Shown here: positions 56,679-64,000 of the stretch, in pieces
How positions within the stretch are numbered: the first letter of the stretch is position 1
Layout: every line of letters begins with the position of its first letter
DNA from: Natrialba asiatica DSM 12278
GTDB lineage: Archaea; Halobacteriota; Halobacteria; Halobacteriales; Natrialbaceae
Assembly (NCBI RefSeq): GCF_000337555.1
Contig: NZ_AOIO01000030.1
Span: 43,524 to 107,523, forward strand
Direction: 5' to 3'
Length of the DNA: 64,000 nucleotides
Notes under the pieces: model-generated
Database searches by the model: none
Told to the model about the DNA's origin: nothing
The model's input: only the letters and a program-made list of their open reading frames with translations
Translations under genes and position numbers: made by a program

Positions 56679-57992
56679 ATGACCGCCTGGATCGGCGACG
56701 TCTTCACCAGCGACGCTGGCTGGACGCACCTGGAACGACTGGTCGACATCGGCAACCGAATGGCAGGCAGCGACGGCGAGCGAGCGGCCGCCGAACTGAC
56801 CCGCGACGCACTCGCCGACGCCGGCGCTCGAAACGCCCGCCTCGACCCCTTCGACATTCAGGGCTGGACGCGCGGCGAGAGTTCTATCGTCGCTGGCGAG
56901 GAGAACGAGCTCGACTGCATCGCGCTCCCCCGAAGCCCGGCCGACGGCGCGACGGCCGAACTCGTCGACCTCGGGTACGGACTGCCGGAGGACTTCGAGG
57001 ACGCCGATCTCGAGGGGAAGGTTGCGATGGTCCGCAGCGACATTCCGGACTACTACGAGCGCTACATCCACCGCCGGGATAAGTACTACCACGCCGTCGA
57101 CCAGGGGGCCGTCGGCTTCGTCTACCGCAACCACGTCCCGGGCTGCCTTCCGCCGACCGGCAGCGTCGGGACCGAGGACGATCCGATCGGCGACATCCCC
57201 GCCGTCGGCGTCTCGAAAGAGGTCGGCGCGCGCCTGGCCCGCCGGTACGACGGCGAGGAACTCGCGGTCAGCGTCGACGCGGACATCGCGGCGGCCGCGA
57301 GCCAGAACGTCCACGCCGAACTCGGCCCCGAAACCGAGGAACGCGTCCTCATCACGAGCCACGTCGACGCTCACGACATCGCCGAGGGCGCGCTCGACAA
57401 CGGTGCCGGCACCGCGATGGTCGTCGAACTCGCCAACGCGCTCGCCGCCCGCGAGGACGAACTCGAGACGCGCGTCGAGTTCGTCGCCTACGGGGCCGAG
57501 GAGGTCGGCCTGGTCGGCTCCGGCTACCACGCCGAACGAGCCGACCACGACGAAATCAAAGCGATCGTCAACAACGACGGCGTCGTCCGCGACCGGACGC
57601 TCTCGCTGACGACCCACGGCTTCCCCGAACTGGAAGACGCCGCGAACGCGGTCGCCGAGCGCCGCGACCACCCGATCGAGACGGTCCCCGAACTCGGCCC
57701 CCACAGCGATCACTGGCCGTTCGTCCAGTGGGGCGTCCCCGGCTACCACGCGAAATCGACCGCCGACGAAGTCGGCCGCGGCTGGGGCCACACCTTCGCC
57801 GACACGCTGGAGAAACTCGAGGTTCGCACCCTGCGCGAACAGGCGATCTTGCTCACCGACCTCGTCGTCGAACTCGCGGGCGACGAGCGAACCGTCGAAC
57901 ACCGACCGGCCGAGGAAATCGCCGCCGACCTCGAAGCGCAGGGACTCGCCGAAGGTAGCAAACTCACGGGCGACTGGCCGTACGACGACTGA
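56679..57992 (+). CDS. M28-family zinc peptidase
   Basis: A 437-residue aminopeptidase-like protein; cytosolic since no signal peptide is seen. A PA-like insertion (VRSDIPDYYERYIHRRDKYY) and the zinc-binding core HVDAHDIAEGALDNGAGTAMV, YGAEEVGLVGS and GPHSDHWPFVQWGVPGYHA fit M28 peptidases. The substrate is unknown. Confidence 0.9.
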   Translation: MTAWIGDVFTSDAGWTHLERLVDIGNRMAGSDGERAAAELTRDALADAGARNARLDPFDIQGWTRGESSIVAGEENELDCIALPRSPADGATAELVDLGYGLPEDFEDADLEGKVAMVRSDIPDYYERYIHRRDKYYHAVDQGAVGFVYRNHVPGCLPPTGSVGTEDDPIGDIPAVGVSKEVGARLARRYDGEELAVSVDADIAAAASQNVHAELGPETEERVLITSHVDAHDIAEGALDNGAGTAMVVELANALAAREDELETRVEFVAYGAEEVGLVGSGYHAERADHDEIKAIVNNDGVVRDRTLSLTTHGFPELEDAANAVAERRDHPIETVPELGPHSDHWPFVQWGVPGYHAKSTADEVGRGWGHTFADTLEKLEVRTLREQAILLTDLVVELAGDERTVEHRPAEEIAADLEAQGLAEGSKLTGDWPYDD

Positions 57993-58085
57993 TCGAACGA
58001 ACCCCGTGACCGGCCGCTCGACGGTAACCCGCAGCCGTCTGGGACGGACCCCACGCTTTTGATCACGCCACGCTAACTGGTCCGC

Positions 58086-58898
58086 ATGGACGCTGGCACG
58101 TGGTCTCCCGACGAGTCGCCGGTTATCGGCCTCCTCGAGTTCAGTTCGAACGAGTCGCTTCCGGCGACCGACGCGTTCGAGTCGGCGCTCGCCGCGGCCG
58201 ACGCGACGATTCACCGGGGTGAACTCGAGGCCGTCCTCGATGCGGAGCCGGCTCCGTCGCTGCTGGTCGCAGCCGGCGGGGCGGCGCTTTCGGCGCTCGC
58301 TCGTGCAACCGCCACCGCCTCGCTCTCCGCACCAGTGCTTCCAGTCGGGCCGATTCCGGGCGTTCGAGCTGCGTCTCGAAATCGCGCTCCCGACGCCCTC
58401 GCCGCGGCACTCGAGGGCGACGCGACAGTTCGACGCCGGGACGTGTTGGAAGCCGACGCATTGTTCGAGGGCGACGCGAGCCACCCCCCCGTTCGGGCGC
58501 TGTTCGATCTCACCCTCGTCACCGACGAACCCGCCTCCATCTCCGAGTTCTCGATCCGAAGCCGGGACGAGACGGTCGACTCGGTTCGGGCGGACGGCAT
58601 CGTCGTCGCTACCGCGGCCGGCACGCACGGCTACGCGAGCGCCGTCGACGCCCCGGAACTCTCTCGGGCGGTCGACGGCGTCGCCGTCGCTCCGATCGGA
58701 CCGTTCGTGACGAAGACCCGCCAGTGGGTTCTCCCGGATCGTGAACTCGCGCTGACGATCGACCGCGACGAACAGCCGGTGACGCTGGTCGCCGACGAGC
58801 AAGCGATCGGTCGCGTCGCCGTGGCCGAACCGGTTACCGTCTCGGTCACCGAGACGGTCCCGGTGCTCGCGGTGCCCGGTACTGTACTCGAAGGGTGA
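58086..58898 (+). CDS. NAD-kinase-like protein with a degenerate catalytic motif
   Basis: A 270-residue protein whose second half has the NAD kinase fold signature (RADGIVVATAAGTHGYASAV). In the first half the nucleotide-binding GGDGT motif, essential for catalysis, is GGAAL (residues 64-68), so the protein is probably not an active NAD kinase. A regulator or nucleotide-binding role is possible. The ATG at 58086 gives an acidic start. Confidence 0.75.
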   Translation: MDAGTWSPDESPVIGLLEFSSNESLPATDAFESALAAADATIHRGELEAVLDAEPAPSLLVAAGGAALSALARATATASLSAPVLPVGPIPGVRAASRNRAPDALAAALEGDATVRRRDVLEADALFEGDASHPPVRALFDLTLVTDEPASISEFSIRSRDETVDSVRADGIVVATAAGTHGYASAVDAPELSRAVDGVAVAPIGPFVTKTRQWVLPDRELALTIDRDEQPVTLVADEQAIGRVAVAEPVTVSVTETVPVLAVPGTVLEG

Positions 58899-59082
58899 AT
58901 TCGGTCCGACCGTAAGCGCCTCGAAAACGAGTGGAAAACAACGAGAAAACGCAACTACGTGTTCGACCCGCCGGAATCGCGCTGGCCCTGCGTTCGTGAT
59001 CGGCGTCGCAGTTCGGGACGTGGGATCGCCCGCCCGCTGAACTCGCCCCAGTTCAGCCTGTCCACGCCCGATCGCCCGTCGC

Positions 59083-59346
59083 TTAACTGTTGTACGGCTC
59101 TTCGTCCCGGTGGTGATCCGGATTCGCGTTGTCGAGCGCGTCCGCCTCGCGCTCGTCGGATTTGTGCTCGATATCCTGTCGGCGCTGTTCCTCGTCCTCT
59201 CGCTCTCTGGCTTCCTTCTCCTCCTCGGTGAGCTCGTCGTCGTCCTCCTCGTCGTCGGTTTCTTCGTGGGTTAGTTCGACGTCCCGTCCGTGTTCGTCTT
59301 TCCCGGTCCTGTCGGTCTGGCCGGTTTCGCTTGGGTCGTCAACCAT
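59083..59346 (-). CDS. Very acidic small hypothetical protein
   Basis: An 87-residue protein composed mainly of Glu, Asp, Arg and Thr, with a helical central part (EEEKEAREREDEEQRRQDIE). It is likely disordered or coiled-coil in high salt. No family is recognised. Confidence 0.5.
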   Translation of the reverse strand: MVDDPSETGQTDRTGKDEHGRDVELTHEETDDEEDDDELTEEEKEAREREDEEQRRQDIEHKSDEREADALDNANPDHHRDEEPYNS

Positions 59347-59427
59347 GGTGATCCCATGCGGGGCTATCGTCGCTCGCCGAAAAGGCGTTCGGCTTGCGTG
59401 AGTCGACCCGCAGCCAGCGCCGCGGCG

Positions 59428-60111
59428 CTACCAGGGCTCGCCAGAAGCAAGGTCGATCTCGCTGTCGCCCTTCTCCGAGGGACAGATGTCCGCGAGGACG
59501 CAGTCATCGCAGTCGGGGTTTCGGGCCGTACAGGTCGCGCGGCCGTGATCGATACAGAGGTGGGTGAACTGCTGCCAGTAGCCCTCGGGGACGAGTTCCA
59601 TCAGCTCCCGTTCGATCGGTTCGGGGTACTCTTCCTCGGTCAGCCCGAGCCGGCGAGAGAGGCGCTGGACGTGCGTGTCGACGACGATGCCCTCGACGAC
59701 GTCGTGACCGTGCTGGAGGACGACGTTTGCCGTCTTGCGCCCCACACCGGAAAGATCGGTGAGTTCGTCCATCGTGTCGGGAACCTCGCCGTCGTGTTCC
59801 TCGACGATCGTTTGACAGGCGCTGCGAATGTACTTCGCCTTGTTGTTGTAGTAGGTGATCGAGTTCAGTTCCTCGGCGAGTTCGTCCTGGGGCGCGGTGG
59901 CGTAGTCTTCGGGCCCGTCGTACGTCTCGAAGAGGTGTTCGGTTTCGGTGTTGACGCGCTCGTCGGTGCACTGTGCCGAGAGGATGACGGCGATCAGCAG
60001 TTCGAGGCGGTTCGAGTACCGGAGTGAAATCGTCGAGTCCGGATACGCTTCCTCGAGTCGATCGACGACCTCCGCAGCCTGATCCGTGCGGCTCTCACGC
60101 GGCGTTCCCAT
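59428..60111 (-). CDS. nth: Endonuclease III
   Basis: DNA glycosylase/AP lyase that removes oxidised pyrimidines in base excision repair. The 227-residue protein has the helix-hairpin-helix LSGVGRKTA with catalytic Lys126, the catalytic Asp145 in VDTHV and the C-terminal [4Fe-4S] cluster cysteines 194, 201, 204 and 210 (C-x6-C-x2-C-x5-C). ATG at 60111. It is followed at its 3' side by an arginine-rich antisense frame that is not a gene. Confidence 0.96.
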   Translation of the reverse strand: MGTPRESRTDQAAEVVDRLEEAYPDSTISLRYSNRLELLIAVILSAQCTDERVNTETEHLFETYDGPEDYATAPQDELAEELNSITYYNNKAKYIRSACQTIVEEHDGEVPDTMDELTDLSGVGRKTANVVLQHGHDVVEGIVVDTHVQRLSRRLGLTEEEYPEPIERELMELVPEGYWQQFTHLCIDHGRATCTARNPDCDDCVLADICPSEKGDSEIDLASGEPW

Positions 60112-60435
60112 GCAGCGTTCGTTGCGAGAGCGTCCATTTGAGGTGTTCGGTTCGACCCCAGTGATCCGGCAGGCGTGCCACGGCGGGTCGTTTGGAAGAG
60201 AGTGCGGTACGGTGACGCGCCGTGGCCATCGCGGACGGATGAACGCGTGAGCGGCGGTTCGTTCCGGCCGGATAGTTGCATCAGTTTCAACGAACGGGAG
60301 GTATTATTAGTCGCGTCGTGTGACTAGTTCAACGAACGAGCGATCGCACATCGCCGACTCGCTCTTGACGGAGTGATCGAGACGAGCGGTTGACGCATAC
60401 GCCTTCGTCTCGGCCACGCCGTGCCCGTGATTCCG
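60112..60435. other. Intergenic region between nth and the coiled-coil gene
   Basis: About 324 bases between divergent genes. It contains AT-rich GGTATTATTAG around 60300-60310 that may be part of the promoter of the coiled-coil gene, about 125 nt before its start. I see no RNA gene, repeat or clear operator. Confidence 0.5.
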
Positions 60436-61347
60436 ATGCCATCACGAAACGACACGACACCGTCGACCGATTCGTCGGACGAGACCGACGTTCTCGAGAC
60501 GCTGGTCGCTGCACTCCGTGACGAGCGAAACGAGCCACGGCGACGGGCGCTCCAGCGCGCGCTCGGTCTTCCCGACACTGCACCCGCGGGTGAGACCGCC
60601 GGTACGGCCGGTACTCCTCCCGGTGTGGCCGACACCGCTGACACCGCTGACAGTGCTGTCGGCGCTACCGACGAGACCGTCGCTGACGCAGCGTCCACCG
60701 ACACCGCACTCGAAGACGTCCAGACCGAACTCGAAGCGACCACGACCGAAATCGAGCAGCTCCAGGCCGACATCGCGGATCTCAACGCGGCCGACAACGT
60801 CCTTCGGCGTCGTCTCGAAGGAACGCTCCAGCCCCGACTCGATTCGGTCACCGACCGGCTCGAAGCACTCGACTCCCGGCTGGAACACCGCCGATCCGAG
60901 ACGACCAGTAGCCTGGCCGACTTCGAGGCCACCTGTACCGCTCTCGAGGGCTCCGTTGCCGAACTCGAGGCCGACGTCGACACCTACGGCGACCGCCTCG
61001 CCGAACTCGAGACCCGCATCGACACCGTCGAACGCACCCTCGAATCCAGAACGGACGAGTTGGCCGCCCAAACCGACGAGGCCGAAGTGCGGCTCAAACG
61101 CGAACTCCTCTTGCTGCGGTCGGCCGTTTCGGGGGAAATCGAACGCGTCGACGACACTCTCGAAGCGCTCGAGGAAACGGTCGGGGCAGATCCCGATGCT
61201 CCCGACGATTTCGAGACCGCACCGAGCGAACTCGAAACTCGCCTGGCTGCACTCGAAGCCGAAGCTGAAGCCGCCAGCGACTGGCGGCACTCACTTCGGG
61301 ACGCGATCCAGTCGCCGACGGATTCGGTAGCGAGCGACGAGCAGTAG
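60436..61347 (+). CDS. Coiled-coil hypothetical protein
   Basis: A 303-residue acidic protein. After a Thr/Ala/Asp-rich N-terminal region (about 1-85), residues about 95-275 are almost entirely heptad-like: LEDVQTELEATTTEIEQLQ, LEALDSRLEHRRSETTS and LETRIDTVERTLESRTDEL. It is probably a long cytosolic coiled coil, with unknown partners. The ATG at 60436 is preferred; a GTG at 60421 would add five residues. Confidence 0.7.
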   Translation: MPSRNDTTPSTDSSDETDVLETLVAALRDERNEPRRRALQRALGLPDTAPAGETAGTAGTPPGVADTADTADSAVGATDETVADAASTDTALEDVQTELEATTTEIEQLQADIADLNAADNVLRRRLEGTLQPRLDSVTDRLEALDSRLEHRRSETTSSLADFEATCTALEGSVAELEADVDTYGDRLAELETRIDTVERTLESRTDELAAQTDEAEVRLKRELLLLRSAVSGEIERVDDTLEALEETVGADPDAPDDFETAPSELETRLAALEAEAEAASDWRHSLRDAIQSPTDSVASDEQ

Positions 61348-61395
61348 CAGTTCGTTTTCGACGCCCGCGTGAAGCCACCAATCGGATGCCGTGAA

Positions 61396-61402
61396 CTTTA
61401 AG
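61396..61402 (+). promoter_or_regulatory. TATA-like box of mvaD
   Basis: CTTTAAG centred about 28 nt before the ATG at 61427, the expected leaderless spacing. Confidence 0.5.
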
Positions 61403-61426
61403 CGGCCATCATCCGCCTATCCGGGT

Positions 61427-62410
61427 ATGAAAGCGACCGCGATGGCCCACCCGATTCAGGGGTTGGTCAAGTACCACGGGATGCGCGACGACATCAAGCG
61501 ACTCCCGTACCACGACAGCATCAGCGTCTGTACGGCCCCGAGCCACACCCGAACGACCGTCGAGTTCTCGATGGACTACGACGAGGACACCTACGTCGTC
61601 GACGGCGAGGAATTGGAGGGCCGCGCCGCAGAGCGCGTCGACGCCGTCGTCGAGAAGGCCCGCGACCTCTCGGACGCCGCGCACACGGTCTACCCCGTCC
61701 GCCTCGAGAGCGAGAACAGTTTCCCGACGAACGTCGGGCTCGGCTCCTCCTCCTCTGGCTTTGCCGCCGCCGCGATGGCGCTGGCCGACGCGGCCGAAAT
61801 CGACGCCGACCGTCCCACGATTTCGACCATCGCCCGCGTCGGCTCGGCCTCGGCCGCCCGCGCCGTCACCGGCGCGTTCTCCCACCTGCACACCGGGCTG
61901 AACGACGAGGATTGCCGGTCCGAACGCCTGCCGAGTAATCTCCACGAGGATCTCAAGATCATCGTCGGGCTCGTCCCCTACCACAAGGAAACCGAGGACG
62001 CCCACGACGAGGCCGCCGACAGTCACATGTTCCAGGCCCGCAACGCCCACATCCACGGTCAGATCGCCGAGATGCGCGACGCCCTTCGGAACGACGACTT
62101 CGAGGGCGTCTTCGAACTGGCCGAACACGACTCGCTCTCGCTCGCGGCGACGACGATGACCGGCCCCGAGGGCTGGGTCTACTGGCAGCCGGCGACGCTC
62201 GCGGTCTTCAACCGCGTTCGCGAACTGCGAGAGGAAGAGGATATCCCCGTCTACTTCTCCACCGATACGGGCGCGAGCGTCTACGTCAACACGACCGACG
62301 AACACGCCGAGGAGGTCGAAGAGGCGATTTCGGACTGCGGCGTCTCGACGACGGTCTGGGACGTCGGCGGCCCCGCCAGACTCCTGGACGAGGACGACCA
62401 CCTGTTCTGA
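61427..62410 (+). CDS. mvaD: Phosphomevalonate decarboxylase
   Basis: GHMP-superfamily enzyme that decarboxylates mevalonate phosphate to isopentenyl phosphate in the haloarchaeal mevalonate route. The 327-residue protein has ATAMAHPIQGLVKYHGMRD near the start, the ATP-binding NVGLGSSSSGFAAAA and the C-terminal FSTDTGASVYVNTTD motif. The ATG at 61427 follows a TATA-like box. It supplies precursors to the polyprenyl synthase encoded upstream. Confidence 0.92.
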   Translation: MKATAMAHPIQGLVKYHGMRDDIKRLPYHDSISVCTAPSHTRTTVEFSMDYDEDTYVVDGEELEGRAAERVDAVVEKARDLSDAAHTVYPVRLESENSFPTNVGLGSSSSGFAAAAMALADAAEIDADRPTISTIARVGSASAARAVTGAFSHLHTGLNDEDCRSERLPSNLHEDLKIIVGLVPYHKETEDAHDEAADSHMFQARNAHIHGQIAEMRDALRNDDFEGVFELAEHDSLSLAATTMTGPEGWVYWQPATLAVFNRVRELREEEDIPVYFSTDTGASVYVNTTDEHAEEVEEAISDCGVSTTVWDVGGPARLLDEDDHLF

Positions 62411-62471
62411 CGGCTGCGTTTCGGGTTTGCGGCCGCGAGTTCACGACTACACGGGTTCAGCCGCCGCGTGG

Positions 62472-63710
62472 TTACGCTCGAAACGCCCGCACCGACTCGC
62501 TCGTCCCGACGTACAGCGTCTCGCCCGCGATCGCGAGTTCGGGTGAACTCGCCACGTCGCGCCGCCAGAGTTCATTGCCGGTCGCGGCGTCGAACGCGAC
62601 CAGCGGAACTCGGTCGTTGGCGAACGGCCCGACGTAGACGGTCCCGTCGGCACTGACCGGTGGCTGAAGTCCCGCCTCCGGTTCGTAACGCCAGCGTTCC
62701 TCGCCGTCGACTGAGAACGCGGCGAGTTGTCCCGCCGATCCGATGGTACCTCCTCGAATGTCGGACGTACTCACGTACACCCGTTGTCCGTCGACTGACG
62801 GCGATTGAGTTGTTCGTGCCGTGGTGAGTTCCGTTCGTCTCGTTCCGTCAGTCACATCGTAGATCGAGAGCCGGCCCCTATCCTCGCCGTTGCCGGCGTA
62901 ATTATGGCGCTCTGATCGAACTACCAGCCCGTTCGCTACCGCGGTCGATCCGTAGGATTCGTAGGGAAATCCATCGTCGACCGTCCAGCGCGAACTGAAC
63001 TCGGCGTCGACGATATCGTACGCCGTCAGCGAGTAGCGCCCGGCGTAGACCGGCCCGCCCGCAGTTATCGGGCTCGCAGCGTCCAGATCCGCCGTGATGA
63101 TGATGTCGCCGGTGTCGGCGTGGAGTCGGGCGACGGTATCTCGACCCGTGACGTAGACCCACCCGTCGCGTTCGAGGGGCGTGTAATAGTAATTGTCGTC
63201 GTCGAATTCAGTTTCCCAGATCGATTCTCCGCCCGGGGTGAGCGCGCGGAGTTGATCCTCCCTGAACTCGTACAGTCGGCCGGCGATAAACGCGAGGGTC
63301 GCCCTGTCCTCGCGCGGTTGGGTCCATTGCGTTTGGCCGGTCGCCGCGTCCAGCGCCACGAGTTCACCGTCGGTTCTGACGTACACGGTGTCGTCGGCGA
63401 CTATCAGCGTCCGAAGCGAGTTCTGTTCCTGCCCGTTCTCGTGTTCGTACGTCCACACGATTTCGGGCTCGTCCCGAGGCGGTGTCGCGTACGGGTTGTG
63501 GCTCGTCTGGGCGAAATTATACCCCTCCATCGGCCACTGACCCGGATCGGGACGCCAGTCGGGGGAGAGTCGCCGGTCGGGTTCTCCAAGCCGCCGTTCT
63601 CGGAATTCGGTTCGGACCGTCGAACAGCCGGCGAGCGCACCGAGCGAGAGGGACGCAGTCGCGATGAACTCGCGTCGACGCCAGGCCGGCGGTGTTGCGT
63701 TGGAGGGCAC
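62472..63710 (-). CDS. Tat lipoprotein with PQQ-like beta-propeller repeats
   Basis: A 412-residue exported protein. The N-terminus carries a twin-arginine motif and lipobox (WRRREFIATASLSLGALAGCS), so it is probably anchored at the outer face of the membrane by a lipidated Cys. The body shows repeats of the type LVALDAATGQTQWTQ and LVAFDAATGNELWRRD, which form a beta propeller, related to PQQ enzymes and BamB but without visible quinone ligands. Start GTG at 63710. The function is unknown. Confidence 0.88.
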   Translation of the reverse strand: MPSNATPPAWRRREFIATASLSLGALAGCSTVRTEFRERRLGEPDRRLSPDWRPDPGQWPMEGYNFAQTSHNPYATPPRDEPEIVWTYEHENGQEQNSLRTLIVADDTVYVRTDGELVALDAATGQTQWTQPREDRATLAFIAGRLYEFREDQLRALTPGGESIWETEFDDDNYYYTPLERDGWVYVTGRDTVARLHADTGDIIITADLDAASPITAGGPVYAGRYSLTAYDIVDAEFSSRWTVDDGFPYESYGSTAVANGLVVRSERHNYAGNGEDRGRLSIYDVTDGTRRTELTTARTTQSPSVDGQRVYVSTSDIRGGTIGSAGQLAAFSVDGEERWRYEPEAGLQPPVSADGTVYVGPFANDRVPLVAFDAATGNELWRRDVASSPELAIAGETLYVGTSESVRAFRA

Positions 63711-63840
63711 TACTGGTTAGTGTGAAGTACATTCAGTTATACTTTTCATACGCAAAAGGGGTGGTGTGTCTCGATTCGGTCGTCCGATCTCGGGGTCGAT
63801 GTGGGCCGCTGCGCGTCGTTGCGGGTGTGGCCGTGTCGCG

Positions 63841-64000
63841 TTACCACCGCGGGCGCGTGTATCGCATCGCTCGGAGCGCCATGCTGATCACGAGCAGCGC
63901 GATGAACGCGACGGCGAGCCACTGGCCAGTGTGGGTCGTTAACGCGCCGCCGATCATTCCGAGGAGATCGGCACCGACCGCCTGGCCCAGGGCGAAGAGA
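63841..64000 (-). CDS. C-terminal part of a membrane protein, cut by the window edge
   Basis: The last 52 codons, read from the window end, give FALGQAVGADLLGMIGGALT, then a helix WLAVAFIALLVISMALRAM and the basic end RYTRPRW before the TAA at 63841-63843. It should be a small or large membrane protein whose start is beyond 64000; no family is recognised from this piece. Confidence 0.6.
   Translation of the reverse strand, partial: LFALGQAVGADLLGMIGGALTTHTGQWLAVAFIALLVISMALRAMRYTRPRW

Overview
The window is chromosomal DNA of a halophilic archaeon (class Halobacteria). The DNA is GC-rich, nearly every predicted protein is strongly acidic, and many genes are close to leaderless, with a TATA-like box about 25-30 nt before the start codon. 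Typical haloarchaeal families are present: a PGF-CTERM surface protein, the archaeal GHMP-type shikimate kinase, phosphomevalonate decarboxylase, CDC48, UPF0179, HTH-10 regulators and many small uncharacterised proteins. The overall feel is that of the Natrialbales (Natrinema/Haloterrigena/Natronorubrum-like), but this is an impression, not a measurement. I see no insertion sequence, prophage, CRISPR array, rRNA or convincing tRNA.

Layout. 1-5.2 kb: a partial aldo/keto reductase, a Tat-exported penicillin-acylase-like hydrolase overlapping a small membrane protein, an HxlR regulator with a palindrome next to its TATA-like box, UPF0179 and a DUF5820-like protein. 5.7-13.5 kb: a tightly packed PrkA1-PrkA2-(His/Asp-rich 31-residue ORF)-YeaH-SpoVR operon, the most interesting block here. 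It is the archaeal counterpart of the bacterial stress/sporulation-linked yeaG-yeaH-ycgB set, but with two different PrkA ATPases. 13.6-20.5 kb: phosphodiesterase, receiver protein, short-chain dehydrogenase, glutamine synthetase with an inverted repeat upstream, thioredoxin, winged-helix and zinc-ribbon proteins, and a PGF-CTERM surface protein. 20.7-29.6 kb: Lhr helicase, a receiver domain without the usual phospho-acceptor, archaetidylserine decarboxylase, CDC48, small proteins, then shikimate kinase overlapping chorismate mutase. 29.6-34.5 kb: an accessory-looking stretch with a DMT exporter, a frameshifted HTH-10 regulator, HisH, an ACR3-like transporter, a DUF1059 protein and an HTH regulator. 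34.7-40.2 kb: aminotransferase, lumazine synthase, an EF-1alpha gene with no ribosomal genes around it, and purK-purE.

40.4-51.0 kb is one compact operon for a respiratory complex I-like enzyme, nuoA-B-CD-H-I-J1-J2-K-L-M-N. Genes overlap at ATGA or TGATG junctions and there are no NuoE, F or G subunits, so the NADH-input module is missing and the electron donor is not set by this locus. 51-56.5 kb holds a DHH phosphoesterase with an unusual low-complexity insertion, a CBS-ParB-like protein, several small membrane proteins of types I associate with terminal-oxidase loci, and a polyprenyl diphosphate synthase. 56.7-64 kb holds an M28 peptidase, a degenerate NAD-kinase-like protein, endonuclease III, a coiled-coil protein, phosphomevalonate decarboxylase (isoprenoid lipid precursor, matching the prenyl synthase nearby), a Tat lipoprotein with PQQ-like repeats, and the C-terminal part of a membrane protein.

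Family assignments come from reading protein sequences by eye. No database search was run.
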